Source: an uncultured Paracoccaceae bacterium (GTDB lineage Bacteria > Pseudomonadota > Alphaproteobacteria > Rhodobacterales > Rhodobacteraceae). From it: a stretch of 64,000 nt of DNA. Made by a program: the position numbers and the translations under genes. Shown piece by piece: positions 28,395 through 37,339 of the stretch. The notes below the pieces were generated by a model that saw only the letters and a program-made list of their open reading frames with translations, made no database searches and was not told the origin of the DNA. The stretch covers positions 121,286 through 185,285 of the forward strand of contig CANMAI010000012.1 in the NCBI GenBank assembly GCA_947495795.1, in the 5' to 3' direction. Within the stretch, counting starts at the first letter, position 1. The number at the start of each line of letters is the position of its first letter.

Positions 28395-29018
28395 ATGGAA
28401 TACCTCCCGCAACTCGTTCTCGCTTGGTCGATCCAGCTTTCCGGCGTGCTGTCTCCCGGCCCGTCCGTTGCCCTCATCCTCGGCGTTGCCACGGCTCAGG
28501 GACGGGCCCCCGCACTCGTCACCGCCTTTGGCATCGGCTGCGCCTCGATCATCCTCTCGCTGGCCACCGTCCTTGGTCTTGCCGTCCTCTTTGCCCAGAT
28601 GGCTGACCTGATGACGCTCGTCCGCCTCATCGGCGCCGCCTATCTCGCCTGGCTTGCCTACGGCGCCTTCCGAAAGGCCATGGAACCTCCGTCGCTCAAT
28701 ATAGCGGAGGTCCGCCCGGAAAGTCACCGGCGTCTCTGGCTCTCCGGCTTCCTCCTGCAACTGACAAATCCAAAAGCCATCCTTTTCTGGTTGGCAGTGG
28801 CCAGTATCGGTGGCGTCGGCAATGCACCGGCCGCCATCATCGCACTTTTCGTGGCGGGGGCCTTTATAAACTCCGTGGGCGGGCATGGTCTCTGGGCTCT
28901 GGTGCTCTCCGCCGCACCGATCCGCCGCGCCTATCTCTCTGCCCGCCGCCCGGTGGAGGCCGCCCTTGGCACCTTCTTCGCCTTCGCCGCGTTCCGGCTC
29001 GCCACGGCAAGGACCTAA
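28395..29018 (+). CDS. LysE/RhtB-family exporter
   Basis: A 207-residue membrane protein with about six helices. The LysE signature is LSPGPSVALILGVATAQGRAPAL near the N-terminus, followed by GAAYLAWLAYGAFR and LTNPKAILFWLAVA. Such proteins export amino acids or related small molecules. It lies in the same orientation between the two permease genes of the nucleoside importer, three bases before the second one, so an exporter is co-transcribed with an importer. The preceding 88 bases hold no gene. A GTG one codon upstream is an alternative start. Confidence 0.88.
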   Translation: MEYLPQLVLAWSIQLSGVLSPGPSVALILGVATAQGRAPALVTAFGIGCASIILSLATVLGLAVLFAQMADLMTLVRLIGAAYLAWLAYGAFRKAMEPPSLNIAEVRPESHRRLWLSGFLLQLTNPKAILFWLAVASIGGVGNAPAAIIALFVAGAFINSVGGHGLWALVLSAAPIRRAYLSARRPVEAALGTFFAFAAFRLATART

Positions 29019-29021
29019 ATT

Positions 29022-30050
29022 ATGGATCTCGCAGAACTCTACCAGCTTCTCGGCACCACGCTCCGCCTTGCCACACCGCTCCTTTTCGCCTGCCTCGCCG
29101 GGCTCTTTTCGGAACGCGCGGGCATCTTCGATATCGGCCTTGAAGGCAAAATGCTCGCTGCCGCCTTCGCCTCTGCCGCCGTCGGCGCCTATGCGGGCCT
29201 GCCACCGCTGGCAGACCCTTTCCCCGGCCAACTGTCCGGCTGGGGTCTCGGCTGGCCTGCGGCCCTCCTCGCCGTCCTTGCAGGTATCGGCGCCTCCGTG
29301 CTCATGGCGCTCCTGCACGGCTTCGCCTCCATTACATTGCGTGGCAACCAGCTGATCTCGGGCGTCGCCATCAACTTTCTTGCCGCAGGTGCCACCGTTC
29401 TTATCGGGGTCACCCTCTTCAATCTCGGCGGCCAGACGCCCAACCTGCCAGACGTTTCCCGCTTCAAGGAAATCACCTTACCGCTGGCCGAAACCCTGCG
29501 CGGCATCCCCCTTGTCGGCCCCTTCTACGCTGACGTCATCTCCGGCCAGAACCTCCTCGTCTATGTCGGCCTCGCCACAGTCCCCCTCACATGGTGGATC
29601 CTCTTCCGCACCCGCTTCGGCCTCCGCCTCCGCGCCGTGGGAGAGAACCCCGGAGCCGTGGATACAGCAGGCATCAACGTCGCCCGCCAACGCTACGCCG
29701 CCGTTATCCTCTGCGGCGTCCTCTGCGGCCTGGGCGGCTGCTACCTCTCCATGGCCACAGCCGCCGCAGGCTTCGGCGATGAGATGACGGCCGGCCGCGG
29801 CTTCATAGCACTCGCCGCCCTCATCTTCGCCAAATGGCGCCCCTGGTACGCCCTCAGCGCGTGCCTCCTCTTCGGCCTGCTGGAGGCGATCTCGGCCAAA
29901 TACCAGAGCCTCGACATCGGCCTCTTCGAAATCCCCGTCCAGTTCATGCAGGCCCTGCCCTACATCCTGACAGTCGTGATCCTCGCAGGCTTCGTCGGAA
30001 AAGCCATTCCGCCCAAAGCGGGTGGAGTACCATATGTTAAGGAGCGCTGA
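29022..30050 (+). CDS. Nucleoside ABC transporter permease 2
   Basis: A 342-residue second permease of the BPD_transp_2 class with eight to ten helices. FDIGLEGKMLAAAFASA is the counterpart of the motif in permease 1, and GENPGAVDTAGINVARQRY is the conserved C-terminal cytoplasmic loop. Its stop overlaps the start of the phosphorylase gene (TGATG), tying uptake to cleavage of the nucleoside. Confidence 0.9.
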   Translation: MDLAELYQLLGTTLRLATPLLFACLAGLFSERAGIFDIGLEGKMLAAAFASAAVGAYAGLPPLADPFPGQLSGWGLGWPAALLAVLAGIGASVLMALLHGFASITLRGNQLISGVAINFLAAGATVLIGVTLFNLGGQTPNLPDVSRFKEITLPLAETLRGIPLVGPFYADVISGQNLLVYVGLATVPLTWWILFRTRFGLRLRAVGENPGAVDTAGINVARQRYAAVILCGVLCGLGGCYLSMATAAAGFGDEMTAGRGFIALAALIFAKWRPWYALSACLLFGLLEAISAKYQSLDIGLFEIPVQFMQALPYILTVVILAGFVGKAIPPKAGGVPYVKER

Positions 30051-30841
30051 TGACACTCGTCCAAGACATCCAATCCCGCGCTGGCACCGCTCCAGTAAAA
30101 GTCGGCCTCATCCTCGGCTCCGGCCTCGGCCACATCGCTGATACGATTGAGGGCACCGCCATCGACTATGCGGATCTCCCCGACTTCCCCCATGCGGGCG
30201 TCTCGGGCCACAACCCCAAGCTCGTCATCGGCGATCTGGAGGGTTGCCGCGTCGCCGTCCTCGGTGGCCGGGCGCATTACTATGAGAAGGGCGACGCCAA
30301 TGCGATGCGCCTGCCGCTCGAAACCCTCAAGGCCCTCGGTGCGGAACAGATCCTGCTGACCAATGCCGCAGGCTCCTTCCGGAAGGACATTCCGCCGGGC
30401 AATCTGATGCTGATCTCCGATCACATCAACTTCTCCGGCCGCAACCCTCTTATCGGCGAACCCTCAGATGCGCGTTTCGTCAACATGACCGACGCCTACG
30501 ACAAGTCCATACGCCACGATCTGGCGGAGGTTGCGGCCTCACTCGACATTCCCCTCAAGTCCGGCGTCTACGCATGGTATTCCGGCCCTTCTTTCGAGAC
30601 ACCAGCCGAAATCAGGGCCATCCACACGCTCGGCGCGGATGCTGTGGGTATGTCCACAGTACCGGAGGTGATCCTCTGCCGCTTTCTAGGGTTAAAAGTG
30701 GCCGCTATCTCCACTATCACCAACATGGCCGCCGGCATGTCCGACGAAGTGCTGTCCCACGAGCATACCAAGGCCATGGCGCCTGTGGGCGCAACCAAGC
30801 TGGAGAATATCCTCCGCCACTACCTAAAGGGCCTCGCCTGA
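30050..30841 (+). CDS. Purine-nucleoside phosphorylase
   Basis: Type I (trimeric) phosphorylase of 263 residues that splits inosine or guanosine with phosphate into base and ribose-1-phosphate. Phosphate loop GSGLG (23-27), GRAHYYE, the base-contact segment SGPSFETPAEIR, and GMSTVPEVI followed by STITNMAAG (the Asn that favours 6-oxopurines) are all present. Translationally coupled to the permease gene, it gives a complete import-and-salvage operon. Confidence 0.93.
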   Translation: MTLVQDIQSRAGTAPVKVGLILGSGLGHIADTIEGTAIDYADLPDFPHAGVSGHNPKLVIGDLEGCRVAVLGGRAHYYEKGDANAMRLPLETLKALGAEQILLTNAAGSFRKDIPPGNLMLISDHINFSGRNPLIGEPSDARFVNMTDAYDKSIRHDLAEVAASLDIPLKSGVYAWYSGPSFETPAEIRAIHTLGADAVGMSTVPEVILCRFLGLKVAAISTITNMAAGMSDEVLSHEHTKAMAPVGATKLENILRHYLKGLA

Positions 30842-31195
30842 ATGCCAACGCCCTTTGACAGGCCCGCCCTTCGCACAAAGATCTATGTCGGCACTGATAT
30901 GATCGGCGGCGGGAAGGTCGCCTTCCTGAAACTCGTGGCGGAGCGCGGAAGCCTCCAAGATGCGGCGGCAGCCATGGGTATAACGCCCACCCGCGCGTGG
31001 TTCTTTCTTGATACACTTCAGGCCTGCTTTCGCGATCCGCTGTTCAGTAGCGAAAACCGCACGGATGATGCTGTTCTCACCGTCACACGTCTCGGCCACG
31101 ATCTCATCTCACTCTTTGCGGCGCATGATGCAAAGGTTCAGGCGGCGTCCGAACCGTTTCTTGAATGGCTCAACACGGTACAACCCGAACGTTAG
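30842..31195 (+). CDS. Winged-helix protein resembling the ModE N-terminus
   Basis: A 117-residue protein starting directly after the phosphorylase stop. The segment KVAFLKLVAERGSLQDAAAAMGITPTRAWFFLDTL fits the DNA-binding helix-turn-helix of ModE/LysR-like regulators. No ligand domain follows, so it may act without an effector domain or with a partner. Its position suggests it regulates the nucleoside operon or the following TauE gene. Function is otherwise unknown. Confidence 0.7.
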   Translation: MPTPFDRPALRTKIYVGTDMIGGGKVAFLKLVAERGSLQDAAAAMGITPTRAWFFLDTLQACFRDPLFSSENRTDDAVLTVTRLGHDLISLFAAHDAKVQAASEPFLEWLNTVQPER

Positions 31196-31302
31196 GCCGT
31201 ACGATACCAGTTTCGACCTTCGTTTGGGCCAGTCTATCCGCCCACTGGCAATGGCACCCGCACTCGTCTAAGATCCTCAAAAGCCCCTAAGTACCGGTTC
31301 AA

Positions 31303-32220
31303 ATGCAGATCTACCTTCCCATCGCCGAGGTGTCCGTCAACGCCTTTCTGTTGCTCGGGCTCGGCGGGCTGGTGGGTATCCTCTCAGGCATGTTCGGCGT
31401 CGGTGGCGGCTTCCTGATGACCCCGCTTCTGTTCTTCATCGGCATACCGCCCGCCGTCGCCGTGGCCACGGAAGCGAACCAGATCGTCGCCTCCTCCTTT
31501 TCCGGCGTGCTTGCCCATTTTAGGCGCAAGACCGTAGATATAAAGATGGGGCTTGTGCTGCTTGCAGGGGGGCTTGTCGGGTCCGCTATCGGCGTGCAGG
31601 TTTTCAAAATTCTACGCGAAATGGGCCAGGTGGAACTGCTGGTAACCCTCTGTTACGTAATTTTCCTCGGCGTTGTCGGCGGGCTAATGTTTATCGAAAG
31701 CCTGAACGCGATCCGCCGCTCCAAGAATCCGGCAACAGCCCCAAAACCGCGCAAACATCACAACTGGGTCCACGGGCTGCCGTTCAAGATGCGCTTCCGC
31801 CAAAGCCAGCTCTATATCTCGGCCATCCCGCCCTTCATCATAGGTATGGCAGTAGGTGTATTGGCGGCCATCATGGGCGTCGGTGGCGGCTTTATCATGG
31901 TGCCCGCCATGATCTACATTCTTGGCATGCCCACAAAGGTTGTTGTCGGAACTTCGCTCTTTCAAATCATCTTTGTCACGGCTTTCACCACCATGATGCA
32001 TGCCGTTCAGAATCAGACGGTGGACGCCGTACTTGCGGTCCTGCTGCTCCTCGGCGGCGTCGTCGGCGCCCAGATCGGTGCACGGCTTGGCGTCCGCCTG
32101 AAAGCGGAGCAACTCCGGATCCTGCTGGCAATCCTCGTACTGGCCGTCTGCGGCAAACTCGCCTTCGACCTCATCGCCACCCCATCCGAACTTTATTCTC
32201 TCGGGACGGGCGGGCATTGA
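31303..32220 (+). CDS. TauE/SafE-family sulfite (or organosulfur anion) exporter
   Basis: A 305-residue membrane protein with about eight helices in two repeats, each with the family glycine motif (MFGVGGGFLMTPLL near 30; IMGVGGGFIMVPAMIY near 190). The central cytoplasmic loop is basic. It overlaps the TIGR02186 gene by four bases, a known pairing. TauE-type exporters remove sulfite or sulfoacetate made during sulfonate breakdown. Confidence 0.88.
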   Translation: MQIYLPIAEVSVNAFLLLGLGGLVGILSGMFGVGGGFLMTPLLFFIGIPPAVAVATEANQIVASSFSGVLAHFRRKTVDIKMGLVLLAGGLVGSAIGVQVFKILREMGQVELLVTLCYVIFLGVVGGLMFIESLNAIRRSKNPATAPKPRKHHNWVHGLPFKMRFRQSQLYISAIPPFIIGMAVGVLAAIMGVGGGFIMVPAMIYILGMPTKVVVGTSLFQIIFVTAFTTMMHAVQNQTVDAVLAVLLLLGGVVGAQIGARLGVRLKAEQLRILLAILVLAVCGKLAFDLIATPSELYSLGTGGH

Positions 32221-32975
32221 TCCGCGCGCTTCTCATAAGCCTTCTCCTAGCCGGACCGGCACTGGCAGAGGATGTCGTGGGCGCACTTAGCCAGAACTCG
32301 GTCTCCATCACCGCCAATTTCAACGGATCGGAAATCTGGGTCTTCGGAGCCGTGAAACGAGAGGAACCGGCCCCTCAAAGCGCGGGCCCACTCCACGTGA
32401 TTGTCACGATACGCGGCCCTGATGAACGCGTGACGGTCCGCAAGAAGGAACGAACCCTCGGCATCTGGGTCAATCGCGATGCGGTAGAGGTGGACGTGGC
32501 CCCCAGCTTCTACGCGATCACCACCACAGCCCCGCTCGAAGAAATTATCAGCGCGACAGAGCGGCTGCGCCACCGCATCGGTTTCGATCAGGCCGTCCGT
32601 CTCGTCGGCGCACCGGTCGAAGTGGCCAGCCCCCGCGATTTTACTGCGGCCGTCACCCGTATCCGGCAGGATAACGGCCTCTATGTGCAGAAGGACGGCA
32701 TCGTCGATCTGACACAGGACACGCTTTTCACCACCCGCGTCGCCCTTCCCGCCAATCTGGTCGAAGGCTCCTATCGCGCACGCATGTTTCTCACCCGTGG
32801 GCGCAAGGTCATCTCCGTCTCGGAAGAGGCGATCGAGGTGCGAAAGGAAGGGCTGGAACGCCTGATCTATACCACGGCACATGAACGCCCGTTCCTCTAC
32901 GGCATCATCTCGCTGGCCGTCGCCCTCTTCGCGGGCTGGGCCGCCTCGGAAGCCTTCCGCCTTCTCCGCCGCTGA
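32217..32975 (+). CDS. TIGR02186 family membrane protein
   Basis: A 252-residue protein with a signal peptide (about 1-17), a long periplasmic domain (SVSITANFNGSEIWVFGAV; ITTTAPLEEIISATERLRHRIG) and a C-terminal helix (about 226-245). Conserved in alphaproteobacteria next to TauE-type exporters, with unknown function; a role in export or quality control of that partner is plausible. The start is TTG overlapping the exporter stop (TTGA). Confidence 0.82.
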   Translation: MIRALLISLLLAGPALAEDVVGALSQNSVSITANFNGSEIWVFGAVKREEPAPQSAGPLHVIVTIRGPDERVTVRKKERTLGIWVNRDAVEVDVAPSFYAITTTAPLEEIISATERLRHRIGFDQAVRLVGAPVEVASPRDFTAAVTRIRQDNGLYVQKDGIVDLTQDTLFTTRVALPANLVEGSYRARMFLTRGRKVISVSEEAIEVRKEGLERLIYTTAHERPFLYGIISLAVALFAGWAASEAFRLLRR

Positions 32976-33061
32976 TCAGCGCCCGCCTCCCATCCGTTTC
33001 GAAGGGGTTGGGCGGGTGGGCGTGCCGTTCGAAAGGGGAGAGGGCCTTTATGGTCGCCGCT

Positions 33062-33835
33062 CTAGTTCCACTCCCATTGCCGCCGCAGCTTCTCTCCGAT
33101 CATGCAATCCGTGTCGCCCGCCCACCGCACAATCGCCTCCCGCTCCGGCTGCCAGCCTGCGATTTCAAGGATCAGCTTCTGCCTGATGGAGGCGACCAGC
33201 CGGTCCATCTCCCGGATCGGTATCACGAACGCGCTCTCACCAGTGATCACGCAATCCTCGTAGTAGAAATCGAGGTCTTTGATGGAAAAGGAGCCCCCCG
33301 GCGCCTTGACCATGAACGGCAGCCCGTTCACCTCAATCCCCATCGCCGCCAACTCGTCCCGCACAACCTCCACCGGCCGACCCTGATTGTTCGGGCCGTC
33401 GCCGGAGATATCGACCACCCGCCGCGTCCCAATAAAGGCGTTCGTCTCGATCCACTCAGCAGCTATTTCCATGGCTCCGGAAATGGAGGTGCCCCGCAAG
33501 TTGCCGACTGGCACCTCGCGCAATGTATCGGCGGCCGCAGCTGCATCCGCTGGACCTTCCATCACAGTCCAGTCCAAAAGCACGCGCGCCTGCCGCGGGC
33601 CACCCCATTCAAACACTTTCAGCGCGATCCGTCCCTCCGGTCCCATCCCGAAGGCGGAGGTTACGGCAGGATGCTCAAGCGCCGCCGCATAACCCTCCCG
33701 CTGCAGTGTCAGTTCATCAAAGTCCATGGAGCGGGAGACATCCACCGCCAGCACAAGCTCCACATCCACGCGCATCTGGCCGAGCGAAGGACTTGCAGCC
33801 ATCAGCAGAACACTCAAGATAGGTCCGAACCGCAT
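33062..33835 (-). CDS. DUF1194 secreted von Willebrand-like protein
   Basis: A 257-residue exported protein: signal peptide (about 1-20), then LVLAVDVSRSMD, whose DxSxS is a MIDAS-type metal site, and VVDISGDGPNNQG. The DUF1194 family is defined by this vWA-like fold; no biochemical role is established. The ATG at 33835 has a GAGGAA ribosome site eight bases upstream, favoured over a TTG two codons earlier. It is divergent from agmatinase with only 33 bases between start codons. Confidence 0.85.
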   Translation of the reverse strand: MRFGPILSVLLMAASPSLGQMRVDVELVLAVDVSRSMDFDELTLQREGYAAALEHPAVTSAFGMGPEGRIALKVFEWGGPRQARVLLDWTVMEGPADAAAAADTLREVPVGNLRGTSISGAMEIAAEWIETNAFIGTRRVVDISGDGPNNQGRPVEVVRDELAAMGIEVNGLPFMVKAPGGSFSIKDLDFYYEDCVITGESAFVIPIREMDRLVASIRQKLILEIAGWQPEREAIVRWAGDTDCMIGEKLRRQWEWN

Positions 33836-33868
33836 CGCCAAATTCCTCTCGCTGAAAAGAAAGCTAGC

Positions 33869-34837
33869 ATGTCAGACCCGTTCTTCCAGCCCGTCTCCGG
33901 TTTCGATCTTCCCCGTTTCGCAGGTGTGCCCAGCTTCATGCGCTTGCCGCACGTCCCCTTTGACCATGCAAGGATCGACGAGGTGGAGATCGGGTTGATC
34001 GGAGTTCCGTGGGATGCGGGCACCACCAACCGTCCCGGCCCGCGCCACGGGCCACGTCAGTTGCGCGACTACTCTACCATGATACGCGCGATCAACCCAG
34101 CCACCGGCACTGCCCCCTTTCAGCTAGCCAATTGCGCCGACCTTGGCGATGTGCCGCCCAATCCTGCCAGTATCGAAGACAGCCTCGACCGCATCACCAA
34201 ATTTTACGCGGAGATCAAATCGCGTGGCATAACACCACTCACCGCAGGCGGCGATCATCTTACGTCTCTACCCGTCCTCCGGGGCCTTGCCTCTGAAGCT
34301 CCTCTGGGGATGATCCATTTCGACGCGCATACCGATTTATTTGAAAGCTATTTTGGCGGTTTTAGATATACGCATGGCACCCCATTCCGCCGGGCCATAG
34401 AAGAAGGCTTGCTTGAGCCAAAACGCGTTGTACAGATAGGAATTCGTGGCACGATGTATGATGGAGAAGATATCGAATGGGGCCGCGCCCAGGGCGTAAA
34501 AATCATCATGATTGAGGAGTTCTTTGAACGCGGGATCAAAGAGGTGATGGCGGAAACTCGCGAAATCGTTGGCCAGCACCCTACCTATTGCAGCTTCGAC
34601 ATCGACTTTGTCGATCCGGCCTACGCACCCGGCACCGGCACTCCCGAGATCGGCGGCCCCACCAGCTTTCAAGCCCAGCAGGTCATCCGCGAGATGCAGA
34701 GCGTCAACTTAGTCGGTGCCGACCTTGTCGAGGTCTCGCCTCCATTTGATCAATCCGGTGGCACGGCCTGGCTTGGAACTTCGCTTATGTTCGAGCTTCT
34801 CTGTATACTAGCCCAAACACGCAAATGCACCCGGTAA
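33869..34837 (+). CDS. speB: Agmatinase-type ureohydrolase
   Basis: Mn-dependent hydrolase of 322 residues, releasing urea from agmatine or a related guanidino compound. All six metal ligands are visible: His130 (GGDH), Asp152, His154 and Asp156 (FDAHTD), Asp244 and Asp246 (SFDIDFVDP). The frame is open for 860 bases upstream, but that stretch is antisense to the DUF1194 gene; the ATG at 33869 gives the normal family length. Guanidinobutyrase is a possible alternative activity. Confidence 0.88.
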   Translation: MSDPFFQPVSGFDLPRFAGVPSFMRLPHVPFDHARIDEVEIGLIGVPWDAGTTNRPGPRHGPRQLRDYSTMIRAINPATGTAPFQLANCADLGDVPPNPASIEDSLDRITKFYAEIKSRGITPLTAGGDHLTSLPVLRGLASEAPLGMIHFDAHTDLFESYFGGFRYTHGTPFRRAIEEGLLEPKRVVQIGIRGTMYDGEDIEWGRAQGVKIIMIEEFFERGIKEVMAETREIVGQHPTYCSFDIDFVDPAYAPGTGTPEIGGPTSFQAQQVIREMQSVNLVGADLVEVSPPFDQSGGTAWLGTSLMFELLCILAQTRKCTR

Positions 34838-35372
34838 GCTTTGGCACCCCACCATTTTCAATAATCCATCTTGGCAGGTCTTAAGGCCTAAGAAGCGAGG
34901 TTGCGAGTTTCGCAGTCTCATTTTGCCCTACAAATTCCGTTCGCACTGTCTCCTTTCACGCCGACAAATAATCTGATGCCCGCTCCAATTTCTTCAATCC
35001 GCCTTAAAATGCCTCTACGAAGGATCTGTATTGCGGGCAGCTGCCTGCTGCCGCGTTCAGAAAGTCGCCGCTCAAATCCGTATATCGAGTTGGAGAACAA
35101 TAATGCTATATATCGTGGCAGGGCCGCTGGACACCAAAAGACCAGATTGTCTATTCCACGTAACACGAGGCCATTAAATTGGTCGCGAGAGAGGGACTTT
35201 GAATGGCACGAAAACGACATTCAGACTAATGAGTATTGAAGCTTCCACGCCAAAACGGCGCCCCGTTTTGCCTTTTCTGAACATATTATCTATTAACACT
35301 AAACAACTGTTGAGCTCCGAAAGCAATCTTTACCCTCCAAGATGTTAGAGGGTTTTCTATGGACTGAAGGAT
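34838..35372. other. Gene-poor AT-richer gap of 535 bases
   Basis: No convincing gene. Two open frames (34901-35239 plus strand, 34918-35220 minus strand) overlap each other and show no recognisable motif. A 24-codon frame at 35103-35177 has a GGAG ribosome site but no other support. A small hairpin with a weak T tract lies at 35251-35276. The stretch is visibly richer in A and T than its flanks. Confidence 0.5.
35251..35276 (+). terminator. Possible terminator
   Basis: CAAAACGG and CCGTTTTG form a perfect 8-base stem around CGCC, followed by CCTTTT. On the plus strand this could end a transcript from agmatinase or an unannotated small RNA. Confidence 0.4.
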
Positions 35373-35448
<76 letters not shown>

Positions 35449-35476
35449 TTTAGAAACAGGTGTTTAGGTCGGCACC

Positions 35477-35509
35477 TCCGGCAGATCAAGTGAAAACCGA
35501 TCTGCCGGA
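35477..35509 (-). terminator. Hairpin after the TIGR02300 gene
   Basis: TCCGGCAGATC (35477-35487) and GATCTGCCGGA (35499-35509) are perfect 11-base arms around 11 bases. It sits 18 bases after the TIGR02300 stop and before the tRNA, so it probably ends that transcript, although the T-rich side is on the plus strand. The tRNA promoter must overlap it. Confidence 0.5.
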
Positions 35510-35526
35510 TTGCTTTTCGTTTTCAG

Positions 35527-35877
35527 TCAGCTGTCATCGTCATCCGCCGGTACGTCAGCGATCTCTTCAAGATCGACTGTTTCCTCTTCATCATCTTCGA
35601 GCAGAGCATCATCGATATCGACGTCGGCTACATCATCGTCATCATCGTCGTCGAGAACAACATCATCCTCATCCGCCTCGACTTCTGGAGCAGCGGCAAC
35701 GACCGGCTTGGGTTTCGGCTTTTCACTGCGTGCCGATTTGGATTTGCTTTGGGTCAAACTCTCAAGATCGAACTCTGCACCACAAGAGGGGCAGGTCATC
35801 GGATCATTCTTGAGGTCATAGAACCGGGTTGCGCAACTGGGACAAAGCCGTTTTACGCCCCACTCTTCTTTGGGCAT
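35527..35877 (-). CDS. TIGR02300 family zinc-ribbon protein with acidic tail
   Basis: A 116-residue protein. Residues 1-40 hold two CxxC pairs (LCPSC and TCPSC) forming a zinc ribbon; residues 45-60 are basic; the rest is almost entirely Asp, Glu, Val and Ala. The family is conserved in alphaproteobacteria with no known function; the form suggests nucleic-acid or protein binding. The ATG at 35877 begins the conserved MPKEEWGVKRLCP; the frame runs 42 codons upstream without similarity. Confidence 0.88.
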   Translation of the reverse strand: MPKEEWGVKRLCPSCATRFYDLKNDPMTCPSCGAEFDLESLTQSKSKSARSEKPKPKPVVAAAPEVEADEDDVVLDDDDDDDVADVDIDDALLEDDEEETVDLEEIADVPADDDDS

Positions 35878-36078
35878 TGGCGTCTCCTGAACTGACGGAA
35901 ATTCAATCTGTGCCCCTTGCCACAGGCTGATAACCTTTGTCAAAGACTTATGCCCAATAGTACCATATTGACGCCCAAACCACCCGCTATGTGAGGATGA
36001 CAATGAAGCGTCTTGATGCGCTGCACAATAAAATCTAATGTGCGCCGCAATGAGTTGGGCCGGGTTTAAGGAATTCTA

Positions 36079-37329
36079 ATGCTGTATCATGCGTACGAAA
36101 TGACTCATGCGGCGATCAGTCCAATGAGGACCGCGGCCCGGATGAGCCAGGAAATGCTGGCTAATCCCATGAACCCTTTTTCGCAGACTTACGGCGCACG
36201 AACCAGTGCTGCAGCTTGCGAGATGTTTATTTCGGCTACACGGCGATACGGGAAGCCGGAATTCGAGCTTGAAACGGCTTTGGTTGATGGGATTGAAACG
36301 AAAATTGTGGAAGAGACAGCGCTAGAGTTGCCGTTTTGCAATCTCGTTCGCTTCGTGCGAAAGGGCGCACATATTTCAAAGCGCAAGGACCCGAAGGTGC
36401 TCATTATCGCACCGATGTCTGGCCACTACGCTACACTTTTGCGCGGAACAGTGAAGGCAATGCTGCCAGAACATGATGTCTGCATTACAGATTGGGTAGA
36501 TGCCCGGGACGTACCGCTGACGGCCGGGCAATTCGATCTTGATGATTATACGGATTATCTGATTGAGTTTTGCCAGTTCCTGGGCGCGAGCGGAGAGCGG
36601 CCAGCAGTTATGGCTGTTTGTCAGCCGGGTGTACCAATGATGGTGGCGGCTTCGCTAATGGCGATGGAAAACGATCCTTCGCGGCCTTCTTCCATTACAC
36701 TTATGGGCTCACCTATTGATACAGCGTGCAACCCCAAACAACCGAACGAATTGGCCACCAGCCGTCCGCTGAGTTGGTTCGAGCACAATGTGGTTGTTCG
36801 GGTACCATGGCCCAACAAGGGCTTTCTGCGGCGAGTTTATCCAGGCTTTTTACAGCTGCAGGGCTTCATGCAGATGAACCTTGATCGCCATATGGATGCA
36901 CATGTTCAGCAATTCCGTCACCTCGTGAAGGGAGATGGGGATAGCGCTGCAGCACATCGCAAATTCTACGATGAGTATATGGCCGTGATGGATCTGACGG
37001 CGGAGTTCTACCTCCAGACAATCGAGCGCGTTTTTCAGAAACGCTTACTGGCGGAGGGTGCCTATTATTACCGCAACACACATGTACTGCCTGCCGCCAT
37101 CAAGGATATCGCCCTGCTTACTATTGAGGGCGAGAAGGACGATATCACCGGGCTTGGCCAGACCGAAGCGGCCCTTGCGCTAGCGCCGCATCTTCCCGCC
37201 AAGAAGAAAGAGCATTACATTCAGGAAAAAGTTGGGCACTATGGTGTCTTCAACGGATCGCGCTGGCGGGAAAAAATTCAGCCCAAGATTGCCCACTTCA
37301 TCAGGAAACATCGCGCCAAAGTCAGGTGA
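36079..37329 (+). CDS. phaZ: Intracellular polyhydroxyalkanoate depolymerase
   Basis: A 416-residue alpha/beta hydrolase of the PhaZ type that mobilises stored polyhydroxybutyrate. Features are the N-terminal MLYHAYEMTHAAISPMR, LIIAPMSGHYATLLRGTV, TDWVDARDVPL, and the nucleophile elbow AVCQPGVPM with Cys in place of the lipase Ser, as in intracellular depolymerases. The active-site His is likely in the C-terminal GHYGVFNGSRW. The product, 3-hydroxybutyrate, would feed acetyl-CoA into the mcl2/mch and TCA genes nearby. Confidence 0.9.
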   Translation: MLYHAYEMTHAAISPMRTAARMSQEMLANPMNPFSQTYGARTSAAACEMFISATRRYGKPEFELETALVDGIETKIVEETALELPFCNLVRFVRKGAHISKRKDPKVLIIAPMSGHYATLLRGTVKAMLPEHDVCITDWVDARDVPLTAGQFDLDDYTDYLIEFCQFLGASGERPAVMAVCQPGVPMMVAASLMAMENDPSRPSSITLMGSPIDTACNPKQPNELATSRPLSWFEHNVVVRVPWPNKGFLRRVYPGFLQLQGFMQMNLDRHMDAHVQQFRHLVKGDGDSAAAHRKFYDEYMAVMDLTAEFYLQTIERVFQKRLLAEGAYYYRNTHVLPAAIKDIALLTIEGEKDDITGLGQTEAALALAPHLPAKKKEHYIQEKVGHYGVFNGSRWREKIQPKIAHFIRKHRAKVR

Positions 37330-37339
37330 GGAGCTGCAG

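Noticed and set aside
1141..33250. Other GTGATCAC occurrences, such as in petB, permease 1 and DUF1194
   Set aside because: They lie singly within coding sequence and lack the paired 20-bp spacing.
33008..33868. Upstream extension of agmatinase by 287 codons
   Set aside because: The stretch is the reverse strand of the DUF1194 gene, and family length is reached from ATG 33869.
35103..35177. 24-codon peptide with GGAG site
   Set aside because: Too short to support without conservation data; mentioned only as a possibility in the gap entry.
34901..35239. 112-codon open frame before tRNA-Ala
   Set aside because: Overlaps an equally long frame on the other strand, has no motif and lies in AT-richer non-coding sequence.
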